Assembly: GCA_003427395.1 (NCBI GenBank)
Contig: BFEA01000932.1
Coordinates: 265,120-286,019, forward strand
Source: Chara braunii
Taxonomy: Eukaryota; Streptophyta; Charophyceae; Charales; Characeae
DNA length: 20,900 nucleotides
Direction of reading: 5' to 3'
Below, piece after piece: positions 7,901 through 16,090 of the stretch. A model generated the notes under the pieces. The model searched no databases, had not been told where the DNA came from, and worked only from the letters and a program-made list of their open reading frames with translations. The first letter of the stretch is position 1. Each line of letters opens with the position of its first letter. The position numbers were made by a program, and so were the translations under genes.

Positions 7901-8562
7901 CGCCCAACCCTCGCCACATAAATACAATCCTCGTGTTGTCTGAATTCAATCAGTTAATCTTAATTATCAATAAATACTTGTCAATTTATTCTGCAAAGCA
8001 ATGTCCTGAACTTAAACAAGCAAATCAATCAGATACCCTTTCCAGTCATACCTACAGTCTGACAATAGCATGAGGTTAATACAGTTTAAGGTTAGGATCA
8101 CATGCGTAAAACGAAGCTATACCTGAGTGTTCCCTGCCTCCAGAACCCCGCCTGGGCTTCGGCAGAGCTCCCGCAATCGGTGGGGCAACCTCCCACAGAG
8201 GCCTTGGCGCGGACCTACNGGTTGCAATCCCGCCTGCCGCCTTCCTCTCGTAACCAAAGGACCAAACTTAGAATAAGAAAGGCAGAAAGAGAAGAGTTTA
8301 GACACTCAGATCCAAGAGGGGTGCTCTCAGACTCGCAAGAGAGGGCCTTGAAATCTTGATTCGCCTGAGGGCCCCGCAATGATGGCCAGAAAAACGCGGC
8401 AGAAGTCGATTAGAACTACGGCCGGGATGTGATGCCCAAGCCCCCAGACAAATCTCTAAATCACAGCAACGGCCCCCCTTTTCTGAGTTGGATCCTTCCT
8501 CCAAAACCACCGCGCCCCCCTTTGACCGTACGACGCTCACCCAGCCCAGAAATACTACGTTC
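7901..8562. other. No recognisable gene; one N at 8219
   Basis: AT-rich to about 8100, then a GC-richer segment. The open frames at plus 8102-8359 and minus 8298-8573 have no domain character that I recognise. It may be the flank of the same repetitive element that carries the hairpin array. Confidence 0.4.
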
Positions 8563-8590
8563 GAATAGAGCACACCCCCGTGCTCTATTC
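8563..8590. repeat. Perfect 11-bp hairpin
   Basis: GAATAGAGCAC (8563-8573) and GTGCTCTATTC (8580-8590) are exact inverted complements around the 6-nt loop ACCCCC. No T-run follows, so it is not a typical terminator, and its role is unknown. Confidence 0.6.
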
Positions 8591-9547
8591 TGAGCGCAAG
8601 CTAGAACTACACAGCCTTGGGCCAACCAGTAGCATGCATGGCAACTGAGTGTAGCAGCAACCCAGCGCAACAATGCTCAGTAATCAGAATCACAGCAGTC
8701 GTGCGCAGAGAGGACTAGTGCCCTGCATAGCAGCAGCACACATGATGCACAGCAAGGCGGCACCGTAGCTGTTCAAATAAAGATTCATCAACACAACCCG
8801 CTGAGACAGCGCAGTGGCGACACAGCCACCGCCACAGCCGCTAGCTACTGCTGGATACAACAACCGCCCCCTTCAAGTTCACAGTTACGACCCTGCAACA
8901 ACAGTCACACCCCGTTGTGCAAATCCTGATCTGTCTTAGTGTTGGCCACAGCAGCTGCCTCAGTCTCCGCAACCGGTTGCTACTGCGGCAGTACTGAAAA
9001 CCCCAACCAACCTCCTCTCAACTCCCATCGTTGCGGTAGTCCGCGTTAGCCGCCGCAACTCGCAGTCTGGTCTTACCCAACAATGTCAGCAATTGCAAAA
9101 TACTGGCTGGTGTCAGATGTGAGATAGCAGCCTATGTAGCGAGACTCAGCAACACATCAGAAGGCACAACACTGTATGCAGCAGTACCTTACAGCAGTGT
9201 CTGATCACTCCCTGAAAGCCATAATGGCTCCAAGTAGTGAACGACGTGATACCACAAGTCCAATATGGTATGGGGCTTGACTCAGTGAACCACGGCTAAG
9301 GCGCGCTAGAACTCAAGTAGGTCCAGAAAGCGCAGTACTGAGCTACAGTTGGCTTATCAGTCCTCCATGCTGCACAGTGTACCCCAGTTAGATATGTGAA
9401 AAATACAAAAAAACACAGCGCTGCACTCCGGTTGTACCGAACAGGCACAATGAGTGTACTTTGAAAATGTGATTGCACACAGCAGTCCCCCTTACTATCA
9501 ACTTTCCTGAATGCATCCGACTAAAATTACGGTCAAGCTAAATTGAA
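8591..9547. other. No recognisable gene; CAGCA/CAACA-rich
   Basis: The stretch is enriched in CAGCA, CAACA and GCAGT words, such as the CAGCAGCACACATGATGCAC region near 8730. No open frame with protein character, RNA gene or clear tandem period is seen. Confidence 0.45.
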
Positions 9548-9597
9548 AATAAATAAATAATAATAATAATAACAATAATAATAACAATAATAATAAA
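9548..9597. repeat. Microsatellite (AAT)n with AAC and AAAT interruptions
   Basis: AATAAATAAATAATAATAAT followed by interrupted AACAATAAT units. Confidence 0.9.
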
Positions 9598-9709
9598 CAG
9601 AAATTAATACCAAAGTTGAAGTAAAAGTAAATGCATACAGGCCATCTTCTCGGTCATGTGCAGTCCAGGTAGAGTGATGCTTTGGACTGAGCATCCTATC
9701 CGTCTTCTT

Positions 9710-9713
<4 letters not shown>

Positions 9714-9783
<70 letters not shown>

Positions 9784-9787
9784 CACC
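9714..9787. repeat. Compound microsatellite (TC)n-(AC)n
   Basis: An uninterrupted TC run of about 55 bp (9714-9768) is followed directly by an AC run (9769-9787). The minus-strand frame 9604-9798 is driven by this repeat. Confidence 0.95.
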
Positions 9788-9826
9788 GGCGTGTACATTT
9801 GCGCCTTCTAGGGGTGAGGCACCTAC

Positions 9827-10122
9827 GTGAAAATACAGTTGCCACAAATGACGAGCAACCCCCAGATCAACGAGCGACACGACGAGCTCAAGACGGATCT
9901 TGACTACGAGCAGCCCCGGGATGGCAACGGCGAGGCCGCCCCGCGCAGCATGAAGACGACCATCGGGATGCAGATCACGAATTCGAGGAGCATCGTTGTC
10001 CTGGCTGCACTACTCACTAAATGTGCAGAATGAGAATGAATCTTCCCCAAGGACATGGGAAGATACACTCCCTAGCCGCAGCCATTACTACGACGAGCAC
10101 AACCGGGTGCAACTCCACCTCA
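9827..10122 (+). pseudogene. Exon-like GC-rich coding stretch in two frames
   Basis: From the ATG at 9827 or 9848 the frame reads TSNPQINERHDELKTDL, DYEQPRDGNGEAAPRSM and KTTIGMQITNSRSIVV, ending in TGA near 10031. Codons are G/C-ending, unlike the surroundings. A second frame overlaps its end and reads NENESSPRTWEDTLPSRSHY and YDEHNRVQLHLK to about 10122, where CTCAAG|GTACAC could be a splice donor before a pyrimidine-rich stretch. This could be one or two exons with a frameshift, or chance. The WED...HYYDEHN part faintly resembles a WW domain, but I do not claim that. No promoter or further exons are found. Confidence 0.3.
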
Positions 10123-10500
10123 AGGTACACCCTCTCGCTCTCCTCCTTTACCTTCCATGCCGCTTCTCTCGACGCTTCTCCCGCTGCTTTTCCTTCTCCG
10201 ATCTCATCCGTGTTCGGTCCTCCTTGTTATTCTCGTCATCTCGCTATCCTCACCCTTTTCTCGTTCTTCCCCCTTACTCTCCTTCTTCTCTTGTTTGGCT
10301 ACGCTCCTCCTTCCTTCGCTCTCTTTCCCTGTCTCTTTACTATCATCTCTACCGTTTGCTACTTTACCTGTTCTCCCCCTTGATTCCTCTCATTCTCAAA
10401 CCGCTATCACACCAGCCTCCTACATTGGTATCCCGTCAGGCCGTATGAACTTCGCGCGCAGCCCTTCATGCTCGCGCCGACGTAACCGTTAGCTTATAGG
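10123..10500. repeat. Pyrimidine-rich low-complexity tract
   Basis: The plus strand is dominated by C and T (CTCCTTTACCTTCC, TTCTCGTTCTTCCCC), keeping three plus frames open. Their products are Ser/Leu/Phe low-complexity and I do not call them genes. It could be an intron following the exon-like stretch. Near 10487-10511, CGTTAG and CTAACG form a short foldback. Confidence 0.6.
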
Positions 10501-10510
10501 AAAAACTAAC

Positions 10511-11195
10511 GTCGCCATCACGTTCGCCCTGCCTTAAAACCCCAATTTCGACTTTTAGTTCGCCCGATTCTGTTAAGAATCGAGTGAGCTACATGTTTTT
10601 GCAGCCCACCATAAGTACTCTCCCTCTTCTTCATCTTCGAATGCACCCCGGCGCGTATCCCGTCTAGATTTACACCCTCCCTTTTTTTTTTTTTTTTTTT
10701 TTTTTGCTTTCCCTTGTCTGCCTTCGTACGCCTCCACTCTCTTCCATCCTCGCTATCTTCCGTTCCTCTGCTCTCCGTATGCCGCTGCACCAGCTCGCTT
10801 GAAAAGTGCTTCCCGCCTGAAGGTCACTTTCCGTTGTCCGGCCACTGCGATACACTCTGCCATCTTCGTAATCATAGTCAGGCGCAACTCCTATCACTCG
10901 TACCTCGAAATCTATCCACTAATACTAGAAACTGACCACATAATCTGACTCGCAGCTGTCAAAACCCCCCGTTTCGACTCCTCCCCCACTCGATTCCATC
11001 CCGAAACGAGTGAGGAAAGCTCTCATCCCCCTTCCATTTTTTTCTTCCTCCATAGCTCCGCGCAGTCCATACAGTCGATACCGGCTATCCCATCCATCTT
11101 ACATGAAATCTGACCCCGCCATCAGCTTCGCCTCGGCTCAGAACCCCAAGTTCAAGTCTTACTTCGCCCGATTCCGTGAAGGAACGGGCGAGCTA
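10511..11195. repeat. Three-copy dispersed repeat, each with a foldback of different stem sequence
   Basis: Related segments lie at about 10511-10590 (A), 10940-11020 (B) and 11112-11195 (C). They share the framework CGCCATCA...TTCGCC...AAAACCCC...TTTCGAC...CGATTC...CGAGTGAGCT. At the 3' end each forms a hairpin: A CGATTC/GAATCG (10565-10582), B CACTCG/CGAGTG (10987-11012), C CGCCCG plus TTCC paired with GGAA plus CGGGCG around one bulged A (11165-11190). A and C are clearly homologous and B more diverged. A 24-T run lies between A and B (10682-10705). Confidence 0.6.
10682..10705. repeat. T24 homopolymer
   Basis: Uninterrupted T run; on the minus strand it reads as a poly(A) tract and could mark a retroposed 3' end, with no body identified. 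Confidence 0.9.
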
Positions 11196-11319
11196 TGACT
11201 TCTTCCTTCCTACTACACTTCCATCATCTTCTTCGTCCACATCGTCTTCTTCCTCCCGAATACAACACACCCCAACAGCTCACTGTCGGACAGCAGTTCG
11301 GGCTGTCAAGACCTGCTAA

Positions 11320-11417
11320 CCAAGGCCCGCCCTCAACTTATACTTTATCATGTTTGTGTAGGGGCCGTGCTAATCTTCTCTACATCACTCCCATTTTAAC
11401 GGATATCCCAAAGGACC
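11320..11417 (-). pseudogene. U6: U6 snRNA relic
   Basis: The minus strand reads GGTCCTTTGGGATATCCG, TTAAAAT, then GTAGAGAAGATTAGCACGGC, CCCTACACAAACATGA. This follows U6 spliceosomal RNA in order: the 5' stem-loop, the GAGAAGATTAGCA block, the GCCCC and the CAAGGATGA region. Length (about 98 nt) is close to the usual 100-107. The AGC catalytic triad context is kept, but the invariant ACAGAGA box reads GTAGAGA, and the 5' stem and 3' part carry many substitutions. No TTTT terminator follows, so it is probably a retroposed or decayed copy rather than a working gene. A tRNA-like module lies 37 nt upstream on the same strand. Confidence 0.82.
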
Positions 11418-11449
11418 AAAGGGAAATCCCCCAATGAGGCTGCACACAA

Positions 11450-11515
11450 GATCAGATCCGGGACTGGATCTGCATTTCAGCAGTTCATGGGTGTACCAAC
11501 TGAGCTAGGCTCTTG
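11450..11515 (-). repeat. tRNA-derived SINE-like module, family 1
   Basis: The minus strand has a perfect A box TAGCTCAGTTGG (11507-11496), the shared sequence ACACCCATGAACTGCTGAAAT and, at the tRNA-typical distance, a degenerate B box (AGTCCCGGATCT, 11465-11454). It does not fold into a full tRNA and has no recognisable anticodon arm, so it is an internal-promoter relic rather than a tRNA gene. Related copies lie at 12818-12880, 14940-15010 and 17660-17728. An AAAAAT-repeat lies about 60 bp to the right. Confidence 0.65.
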
Positions 11516-11574
11516 GGTACCTCTGCCAGTCCCGGAACCAGTGCCTGGGCCACGTCCCAACTACGACAAAGGGG

Positions 11575-11625
11575 TAAAATAAAAATAAAAATAAAAATAA
11601 AAATAAAATAAATAATGATAAAGTA
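11575..11625. repeat. Microsatellite (AAAAAT)n
   Basis: AAAATAAAAATAAAAATAAA and further units, degrading to AAATAATGATAAAG. A similar but degenerate A/T stretch (12937-12964) lies at the equivalent position beside the related tRNA-like copy at 12818-12880. Confidence 0.85.
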
Positions 11626-11803
11626 AAACAGCAGAAAGGGGAGGGATTCCAAATGGGCAGCTGAACACAGTCAATGCTGCTGCAACCACCGCCCTTTCCC
11701 GCTGTGCCCAAGCACACTTTTCTCCTTCCTTTGAGTCTCAACAGGGCATGGCCACACTCAGACCTCCCACAGCAAATAGTGGGACCGGGCGGTATGCCCC
11801 CCT

Positions 11804-12005
11804 CAAATGAACGGCGCTGAAGTGTCGCGCCCTATGCTCGGTCGTTGTGGCTATTCCGATGCCGCAACGAGGAGGGCACAAGGTCCGCCGCAAAGTCTGC
11901 AACATGAACTCAAGTGAGAACAGGTCCCACTGCAGATCTTGGTGGTGCTTAGCAATTTTTCAAGTGAGAGCCTTGAGACCGCAGAGACGGGTTCCATGTG
12001 ATCAG
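11804..12005 (+). pseudogene. Large-subunit (25S/28S) rRNA fragment
   Basis: The plus strand carries, in the right order, words of a conserved block in the 5' third of LSU rRNA: CAAATGAACGGCGCTGAAG, GTCGCGCCCTATGC, GAGGAGGGC, GTCCGCCGCAAA, TGCAGATCTTGGTGGT, TAGCAATTTTTCAAGTGAGA, CCTTGAGACCG and GGGTTCCATGTGA. In intact rRNA the last part reads as GGTGGTAGTAGCAAATATTC and so on, so this copy has many substitutions. Similarity fades after about 12005. Only about 200 nt are present, so it is a relic and not a functional gene. It runs opposite to the U6 and tRNA-like relics beside it. Confidence 0.78.
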
Positions 12006-12212
12006 CCGCTGCAGCGGCCTCTGCCCTGGTGCGCCCGTCCCTACTGCGCCCAGGCACTGTTCACCACCTTTTGGGTCCCAACAGGCATGCTCAGGGCATA
12101 CTCACACTGCAGGCCCCCACGGCCATGCTCACACCGCAACCCCAAACCTGCAAAAATATGCAGATTTGGGACGGGCAAATTTGGGGTCTTGCGCATGGTT
12201 CAGGTCACACAC
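11986..12212. repeat. 227-bp segment, first copy of the duplication flanking the adapter
   Basis: The segment from GACGGGTTCCATGTGATCAG to CAGGTCACACAC is identical to 12251-12477. It contains the end of the rRNA relic and a segment (GCCCAGGCACTG...GTCCCAACAGGCATG...) that is itself similar to 11701-11770 (GCCCAAGCACAC...GTCTCAACAGGGCATG...). Because the two copies are separated exactly by the adapter, the duplication is best explained as artificial. Confidence 0.9.
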
Positions 12213-12250
12213 CTGTCTCTTATACACATCTAGATGTGTATAAGAGACAG
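12213..12250. other. Nextera mate-pair junction adapter (assembly artefact)
   Basis: Same 38-bp palindrome as at 1194: CTGTCTCTTATACACATCT at 12213-12231 followed by its reverse complement. It creates the well-known adapter peptide SYTHLDVYKRQ in the plus frame at 12029-12526, so those frames are artefacts. Confidence 0.97.
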
Positions 12251-12477
12251 GACGGGTTCCATGTGATCAGCCGCTGCAGCGGCCTCTGCCCTGGTGCGCC
12301 CGTCCCTACTGCGCCCAGGCACTGTTCACCACCTTTTGGGTCCCAACAGGCATGCTCAGGGCATACTCACACTGCAGGCCCCCACGGCCATGCTCACACC
12401 GCAACCCCAAACCTGCAAAAATATGCAGATTTGGGACGGGCAAATTTGGGGTCTTGCGCATGGTTCAGGTCACACAC
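12251..12477. repeat. 227-bp segment, second copy of the duplication flanking the adapter
   Basis: Exact copy of 11986-12212, starting at the first base after the adapter. The sequence continues naturally into TGCTGCCCCTTTTCAG. Confidence 0.9.
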
Positions 12478-12817
12478 TGCTGCCCCTTTTCAGATGGGAC
12501 ACGACCCTGGCCGTCTGCAACAATGACAAAATGGTCCTTTGCTGGTCCCACGGCACCATCCACAAGTCGTGCAAGAACTGGTGACCGTGAATCCCCTTGT
12601 CCCGCGGCCACACAGGCTGCCTGACAGAAGGCACACAAATGGTACATTTAGGCCTTTGGCGAATCTGTGTGACTGGTCATGCGCCTCACGGCCCCGACAG
12701 CATACTCCCACTCACCCCTTTTCACAACAGACCGGGGTTGGCGGATGGTGCACCCGCGGAGGGTCCCTGCCGCTCAGGTTTCCTCCGCCTCGTGGGNGAA
12801 CCCAACAGGCTCCCATG
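12478..12817. other. No recognisable gene; one N at 12797
   Basis: GC-rich DNA open in several frames on both strands without domain character. CCCAACAGGC near 12800 resembles the CCCAACAGGCATG repeat of the flanking duplication. Confidence 0.4.
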
Positions 12818-12880
12818 TTTGTTGAACTCCTCAGCCCGCGGTTTCAACAGTTCATGGGCGTATCAATTGAACCACGCCCG
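12818..12880 (-). repeat. tRNA-derived SINE-like module, family 1, diverged
   Basis: The minus strand has TGGTTCAATTGA in the A-box position (12874-12863), then ACGCCCATGAACTGTTGAAA, shared with the copies at 11450, 14940 and 17660. A B-box remnant (GAGTTCAACAA) lies near 12830-12820. An A/T-rich simple repeat follows to the right at 12937-12964, as beside the 11450 copy. Confidence 0.5.
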
Positions 12881-12964
12881 CCGGTCCCCGCACACAACTC
12901 CGGTACCAGCGCTGTCGCCGTGCCCCGGGATCGACAAATAAAAGTAAAGGTAAAAATAAAATAC

Positions 12965-13693
12965 GAACGTTAAAATCCGGTGCTCTAGGGAAGGGAGACC
13001 GCCAGTACCACTCTCAGTTCCGCCTGTCGGGCCTACAGATGGGCCGACAACAAAACCAAGGGGGATAGCCCCGCCAGGCCCTCAACCCATCGGCATCTTC
13101 AGCCGCTCAGATATTCCATCGCCGCCAGTCGTCGCCCTCGATCCCTGTACCGTCGTTTTGAAAGCTCACTGCCGTTACCAATAGTGCCAGTACCCAAGGC
13201 TAAGGCAGACTACGACAAAATTCAATATAAGTTGTTGTCGCGCGGCACGTGGGCCTACGAGCCAGGCTCACGACTGTCGACCTATGGCGCCCGCCACTCA
13301 TAAGGTCTGGCTCTGTCCACGACTGTCGTCCTCCCGCATCTCCCGCGTGGAGGTCACCGCTCACATTTTATTTTCCTCCCGCATGCTCCAACCAGCGCCT
13401 GAAAACAAATATTATTGTCTGATGACGTCTCCTGTATGAGCGTACACGCACCATGGTCACCTCAACATAGAGAAAACTCCTAACTTTTAATCAAAATCAC
13501 AATTTTGTCGGCGGAAGCACCGACTCTATAACATCAAAATAAGAATTATAACGCACGCCTCGAAATTGCGTGCCCACACACTCTCTACTTTTAGTCAACC
13601 GTTTAAGTCAGCGTGAACAAAACGCAACTGTGACTCGTGCAGTACACTCAAATGTCGAACAAAACTTATCTTCTGTCACTCGCAAAAACCAGG
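12965..13693. other. No recognisable gene
   Basis: Mixed composition. Short local repeats are visible, such as CACGACTGTCG near 13267 and 13318, and the foldback GCACGC/GCGTGC near 13553-13573. No gene or RNA is supported. Confidence 0.45.
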
Positions 13694-13719
13694 GCGGATA
13701 CCCTTGTAAGGGTATTCGC
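13694..13719. repeat. Strong hairpin GCGGATACCCTT / AAGGGTATTCGC
   Basis: Twelve base pairs including one G-T pair enclose a 2-nt GT centre. It is nearly a perfect 26-bp palindrome. Function unknown. Confidence 0.6.
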
Positions 13720-13763
13720 GCCGACAGCGCGCTCTCTACCCAACACACATATCTAACATGACA

Positions 13764-13851
13764 TAACTCCACATCAATGCAATGCAGTGAAGGGATAAGG
13801 AAGCATGACCGAACTCCACATCTATGGAATATAGTGAAGAGACAAGGAAGT
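13764..13851. repeat. Two-copy tandem repeat of about 49 bp
   Basis: AACTCCACATCAATGCAATG...GTGAAGGGATAAGGAAG and AACTCCACATCTATGGAATA...GTGAAGAGACAAGGAAG are adjacent diverged copies. Confidence 0.65.
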
Positions 13852-14019
13852 GCCCACCAATCTAAACTCTACTCTGTGCAAGGCGTAGTAACTAGGCTCC
13901 TAACCCCTAGCAAGGGATGGCAGATTCCCCGAATCGTGCCAGGACCCGCCAATGGGGGCAAGGCAACTATCTCAGCTGGTCCCGAAGTGCGCCGCAGGAA
14001 GCATGGGGAATCGAACGGA

Positions 14020-14092
14020 CGACGTGAGGAATCGAACCCACTACCACCTGAATGCCACTTACTTGCTTTACCAACTACGGTAGGCCGCTGTT
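14020..14092 (-). repeat. tRNA-derived SINE-like module, family 2
   Basis: The minus strand has an A box TACCGTAGTTGG (14082-14071), AAAGCAAGTAAGTGGCATTC and a perfect B box GGTTCGATTCC (14038-14028), with start-to-start spacing of about 44 nt, exactly tRNA-like. A second GTTCGATTCC-type word follows further on (near 14010-14017). The acceptor and T stems do not pair well, so it is a derived module rather than a tRNA gene. It lies at the edge of the telomere-like repeats. Confidence 0.65.
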
Positions 14093-14162
14093 CGAGATTC
14101 AAAACTGATCTTTTCTGCACTCTGGGGATCTAAATCTCACCTTGTGTGTAAACTTTCTTCGC

Positions 14163-14935
14163 GATGGGGACTCTGAACCCTAAGGCCTAAATGCTAAAAC
14201 CCTACAGCCCTTAATCCTAAGGCCCTAAACCCAAAGCCCTAACCCTAGAACCTCAACCCTAATCCCTAGACCCTATCGAGCCGCGACTTCCTGAATGCCA
14301 CTTACTTGCTCTACCAATCGAGGTAGGCCGCTGTTCGAGATTCCAAACTAATATTTTATGCACTCTGGGATCTGAATCTGACCTTGTACGTAAATTTTCT
14401 GCACGATGGGGACTTTGAACCCTAAGCCCTAAGACCCTAAACCCTAAACCCTAAATACCAAAACCCTACAACCCTTAACCCTAAGACCCTAAACCCAAAA
14501 GCCTAACCCAAATCCCTAAACCCTAGAATCTCTACCATAAACTTGAACCCAACCCTAAACCCAACCCTAAGTCCTAAGCTCTAAAACCCTAAACCCTAAA
14601 CCCTAAACAAGACTAAAAACCAAAATCCTAACCCCTAAAGCTTAACCCCTAAAACCCTAAAGCCTAAACCCTCAGTCTTAAACCCTAAGCCCTAAGTCTG
14701 GAAACCCCAAACTCTAAACACTTAACCCTAGGACCGAAAGGCTTAAACCCAAAACCTAACCGTTGAAGCATAACCCCTAAAACACTAAACCCTAAACCCT
14801 TAGTAGTACACCCTAAGCCCTAAGACCCCAAACACTAAACCCCGAGTCCTCGCCCTAAACTCCTAAACTATAACCCCCCAAGCCTTAAACCTTGACGCCT
14901 ACAGCCCAAAGTCTTAAACCCTGAACCCTATAACG
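14163..14935. repeat. Degenerate interstitial (CCCTAAA)n telomere-type repeat domain
   Basis: CCCTAAA, CCCTAAG, CCCTAAC and similar variants occur throughout on the plus strand, with short exact runs (for example 14436-14452 and 14585-14606). The motif is the Arabidopsis-type telomere unit TTTAGGG. Its degeneracy and the DNA on both sides mark it as interstitial. Around 14265-14400 a tRNA-like module and its flank interrupt the array. A further short patch lies at 15729-15765. Confidence 0.85.
14265..14335 (-). repeat. tRNA-derived SINE-like module, family 2, truncated copy
   Basis: The minus strand shares CTACCTCGATTGGTAGAGCA and AGTAAGTGGCATTCAGG with the copy at 14020-14092. The A box (14325-14314) is kept, while the B-box end runs into TTTAGGG-type repeat. 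The right flank (GCACTCTGGGATCTGAATCT, GACCTTGTACGTAA, GATGGGGACTTTGAACCCTA) is homologous to that of the first copy, so module, flank and telomere-like DNA were duplicated together with a period of about 243 bp. Confidence 0.6.
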
Positions 14936-14939
14936 ACTG

Positions 14940-15010
14940 ACAGGACTAGCTCAATTGGCACACCCATAAATTGTTGAAATACCAACCAGAATTCAAATCC
15001 AGCACAATTT
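14940..15010 (+). repeat. tRNA-derived SINE-like module, family 1, plus-strand copy
   Basis: A box TAGCTCAATTGG (14947-14958), then CACACCCATAAATTGTTGAA and a B box AATTCAAATCC (14990-15000). Start-to-start spacing is 43 nt, as in tRNAs. It starts immediately after the telomere-like domain. The 3' flank is A/G-rich (AACAAATAAAGAGAGAAAGG). Of the four family-1 copies it is the only one on the plus strand. Confidence 0.65.
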
Positions 15011-15099
15011 TGGCAGAGGGACAAAGAGGTATATCCTTCGTAACAAATAAAGAGAGAAAGGGAGGTCACAAAAATAAGAAGAGATGCAAGAGACAAAGT

Positions 15100-15460
15100 T
15101 AGGCTAGGCACCAAAAGGCTCAAGGGACAACTCAATAGCCTAACTTAGGCAGGGATGAGGGGAGGTGCATCCTTCCAATTGAAAGTAATTAATGTCCCCC
15201 ACTCGGATCTCTTAACCATAATGGGGATAAGCGTTGGAGTAGTGTAAGTTTTGTATCTCTTTTTGACTTACCGGTGGAAAAGGAACTGGACTGATGTTCC
15301 CCTGCTCCCTAGAAGAGATGAGGAGCCGAAATCGTATGGTTCTGTTTTTTGGGGAAAAAAAGAAAAAAGAAAACAGATGGAACCTAGGCTACTAGTCGGA
15401 TCGCCTGGATCACCTTGTTTGCCTGGGCAGCTCGACCGTGCGAGGAGCATAGAAAGTCCC

Positions 15461-15491
<31 letters not shown>

Positions 15492-15728
15492 ATAACTTTT
15501 GCCTCAGAGTCACATCGAGATTATATGTCAAATTTAAAACTATATATATACTTTTTTTTTTTTTTTTTTGCCCGGCCGGGCAAATGGTCCCCGACCACTC
15601 TAGGAGCCTAGGATGAAACTAATTAAATGAAATTCTCAATTATATGGGGTCAGTCAGTTCGACAATAACATCTCAAAATTGTTACCCTTTTTAAAAAAAA
15701 AAACAAGAGAAGTAATTAAAAAAAAAAT
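15100..15728. other. No gene seen; homopolymer-rich
   Basis: An A26 run lies at 15461-15486 and a T18 run at 15552-15569, inverted relative to each other about 65 bp apart. The open frames 15251-15616 (plus) and 15268-15531 (minus) cross these runs and are not convincing. (TA)n lies near 15541. Confidence 0.5.
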
Positions 15729-16080
15729 CCTAAACCGAAAGCCCTAAAAACTTGAACCCTATATTGTACGGAAGACTAAAGTGACTAAACCTGATTCCTT
15801 CTAAGCCCCTTCTTATAGATTCCAGCTTGATATTTATGGACTCTCATTTCACGTTCATAGAATTAAGGATTTGGATATCACTCTTTTTGCATTTTGACGA
15901 TTTTTTAATTAAGAACTCGTATTCCACATTTCAGGTTCCAAATTAATAATTATTAAATTATTAATCCTCATTCGAGATTGACAGCCATCCACGCCTCCCC
16001 CCCCCAAAAAAAAAGGAAAAAAAAAAAAAAAGAAAAAAAATAAAGAAACTGCAGATTGACATTCATACTTACGGTTTGCC
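15729..16080. other. No gene; small telomere-like patch and A-rich tracts
   Basis: A degenerate CCTAAACCGAAAGCCCTAAA patch lies at about 15729-15765. TTAATAAT/ATTATTAA foldback near 15944-15965. A-rich run near 16003-16045. Confidence 0.5.
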
Positions 16081-16090
16081 ATCAACCCTT

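Noticed and set aside
8102-8359. 85-codon plus-strand frame
   Set aside because: No domain, contains an N, and the minus strand is equally open in part.
10157-10492. Plus-strand frames across 10000-10490 as a secreted or membrane protein
   Set aside because: Three overlapping frames are open because of a C/T-rich tract; the products are low-complexity.
12029-12526. 165-codon plus-strand frame
   Set aside because: It reads through the sequencing adapter (SYTHLDVYKRQ) and through both copies of the artificial duplication.
14028-14082. Functional tRNA gene
   Set aside because: Both promoter boxes are good, but the acceptor and T stems do not pair and no plausible anticodon arm is formed.
13777-14133. 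118-codon plus-strand frame
   Set aside because: It crosses a tandem repeat and the tRNA-like module in antisense; the opposite strand is open too.
14163-14935. True chromosome end
   Set aside because: The CCCTAAA units are degenerate, interrupted by other repeats and flanked by kilobases of DNA on both sides.
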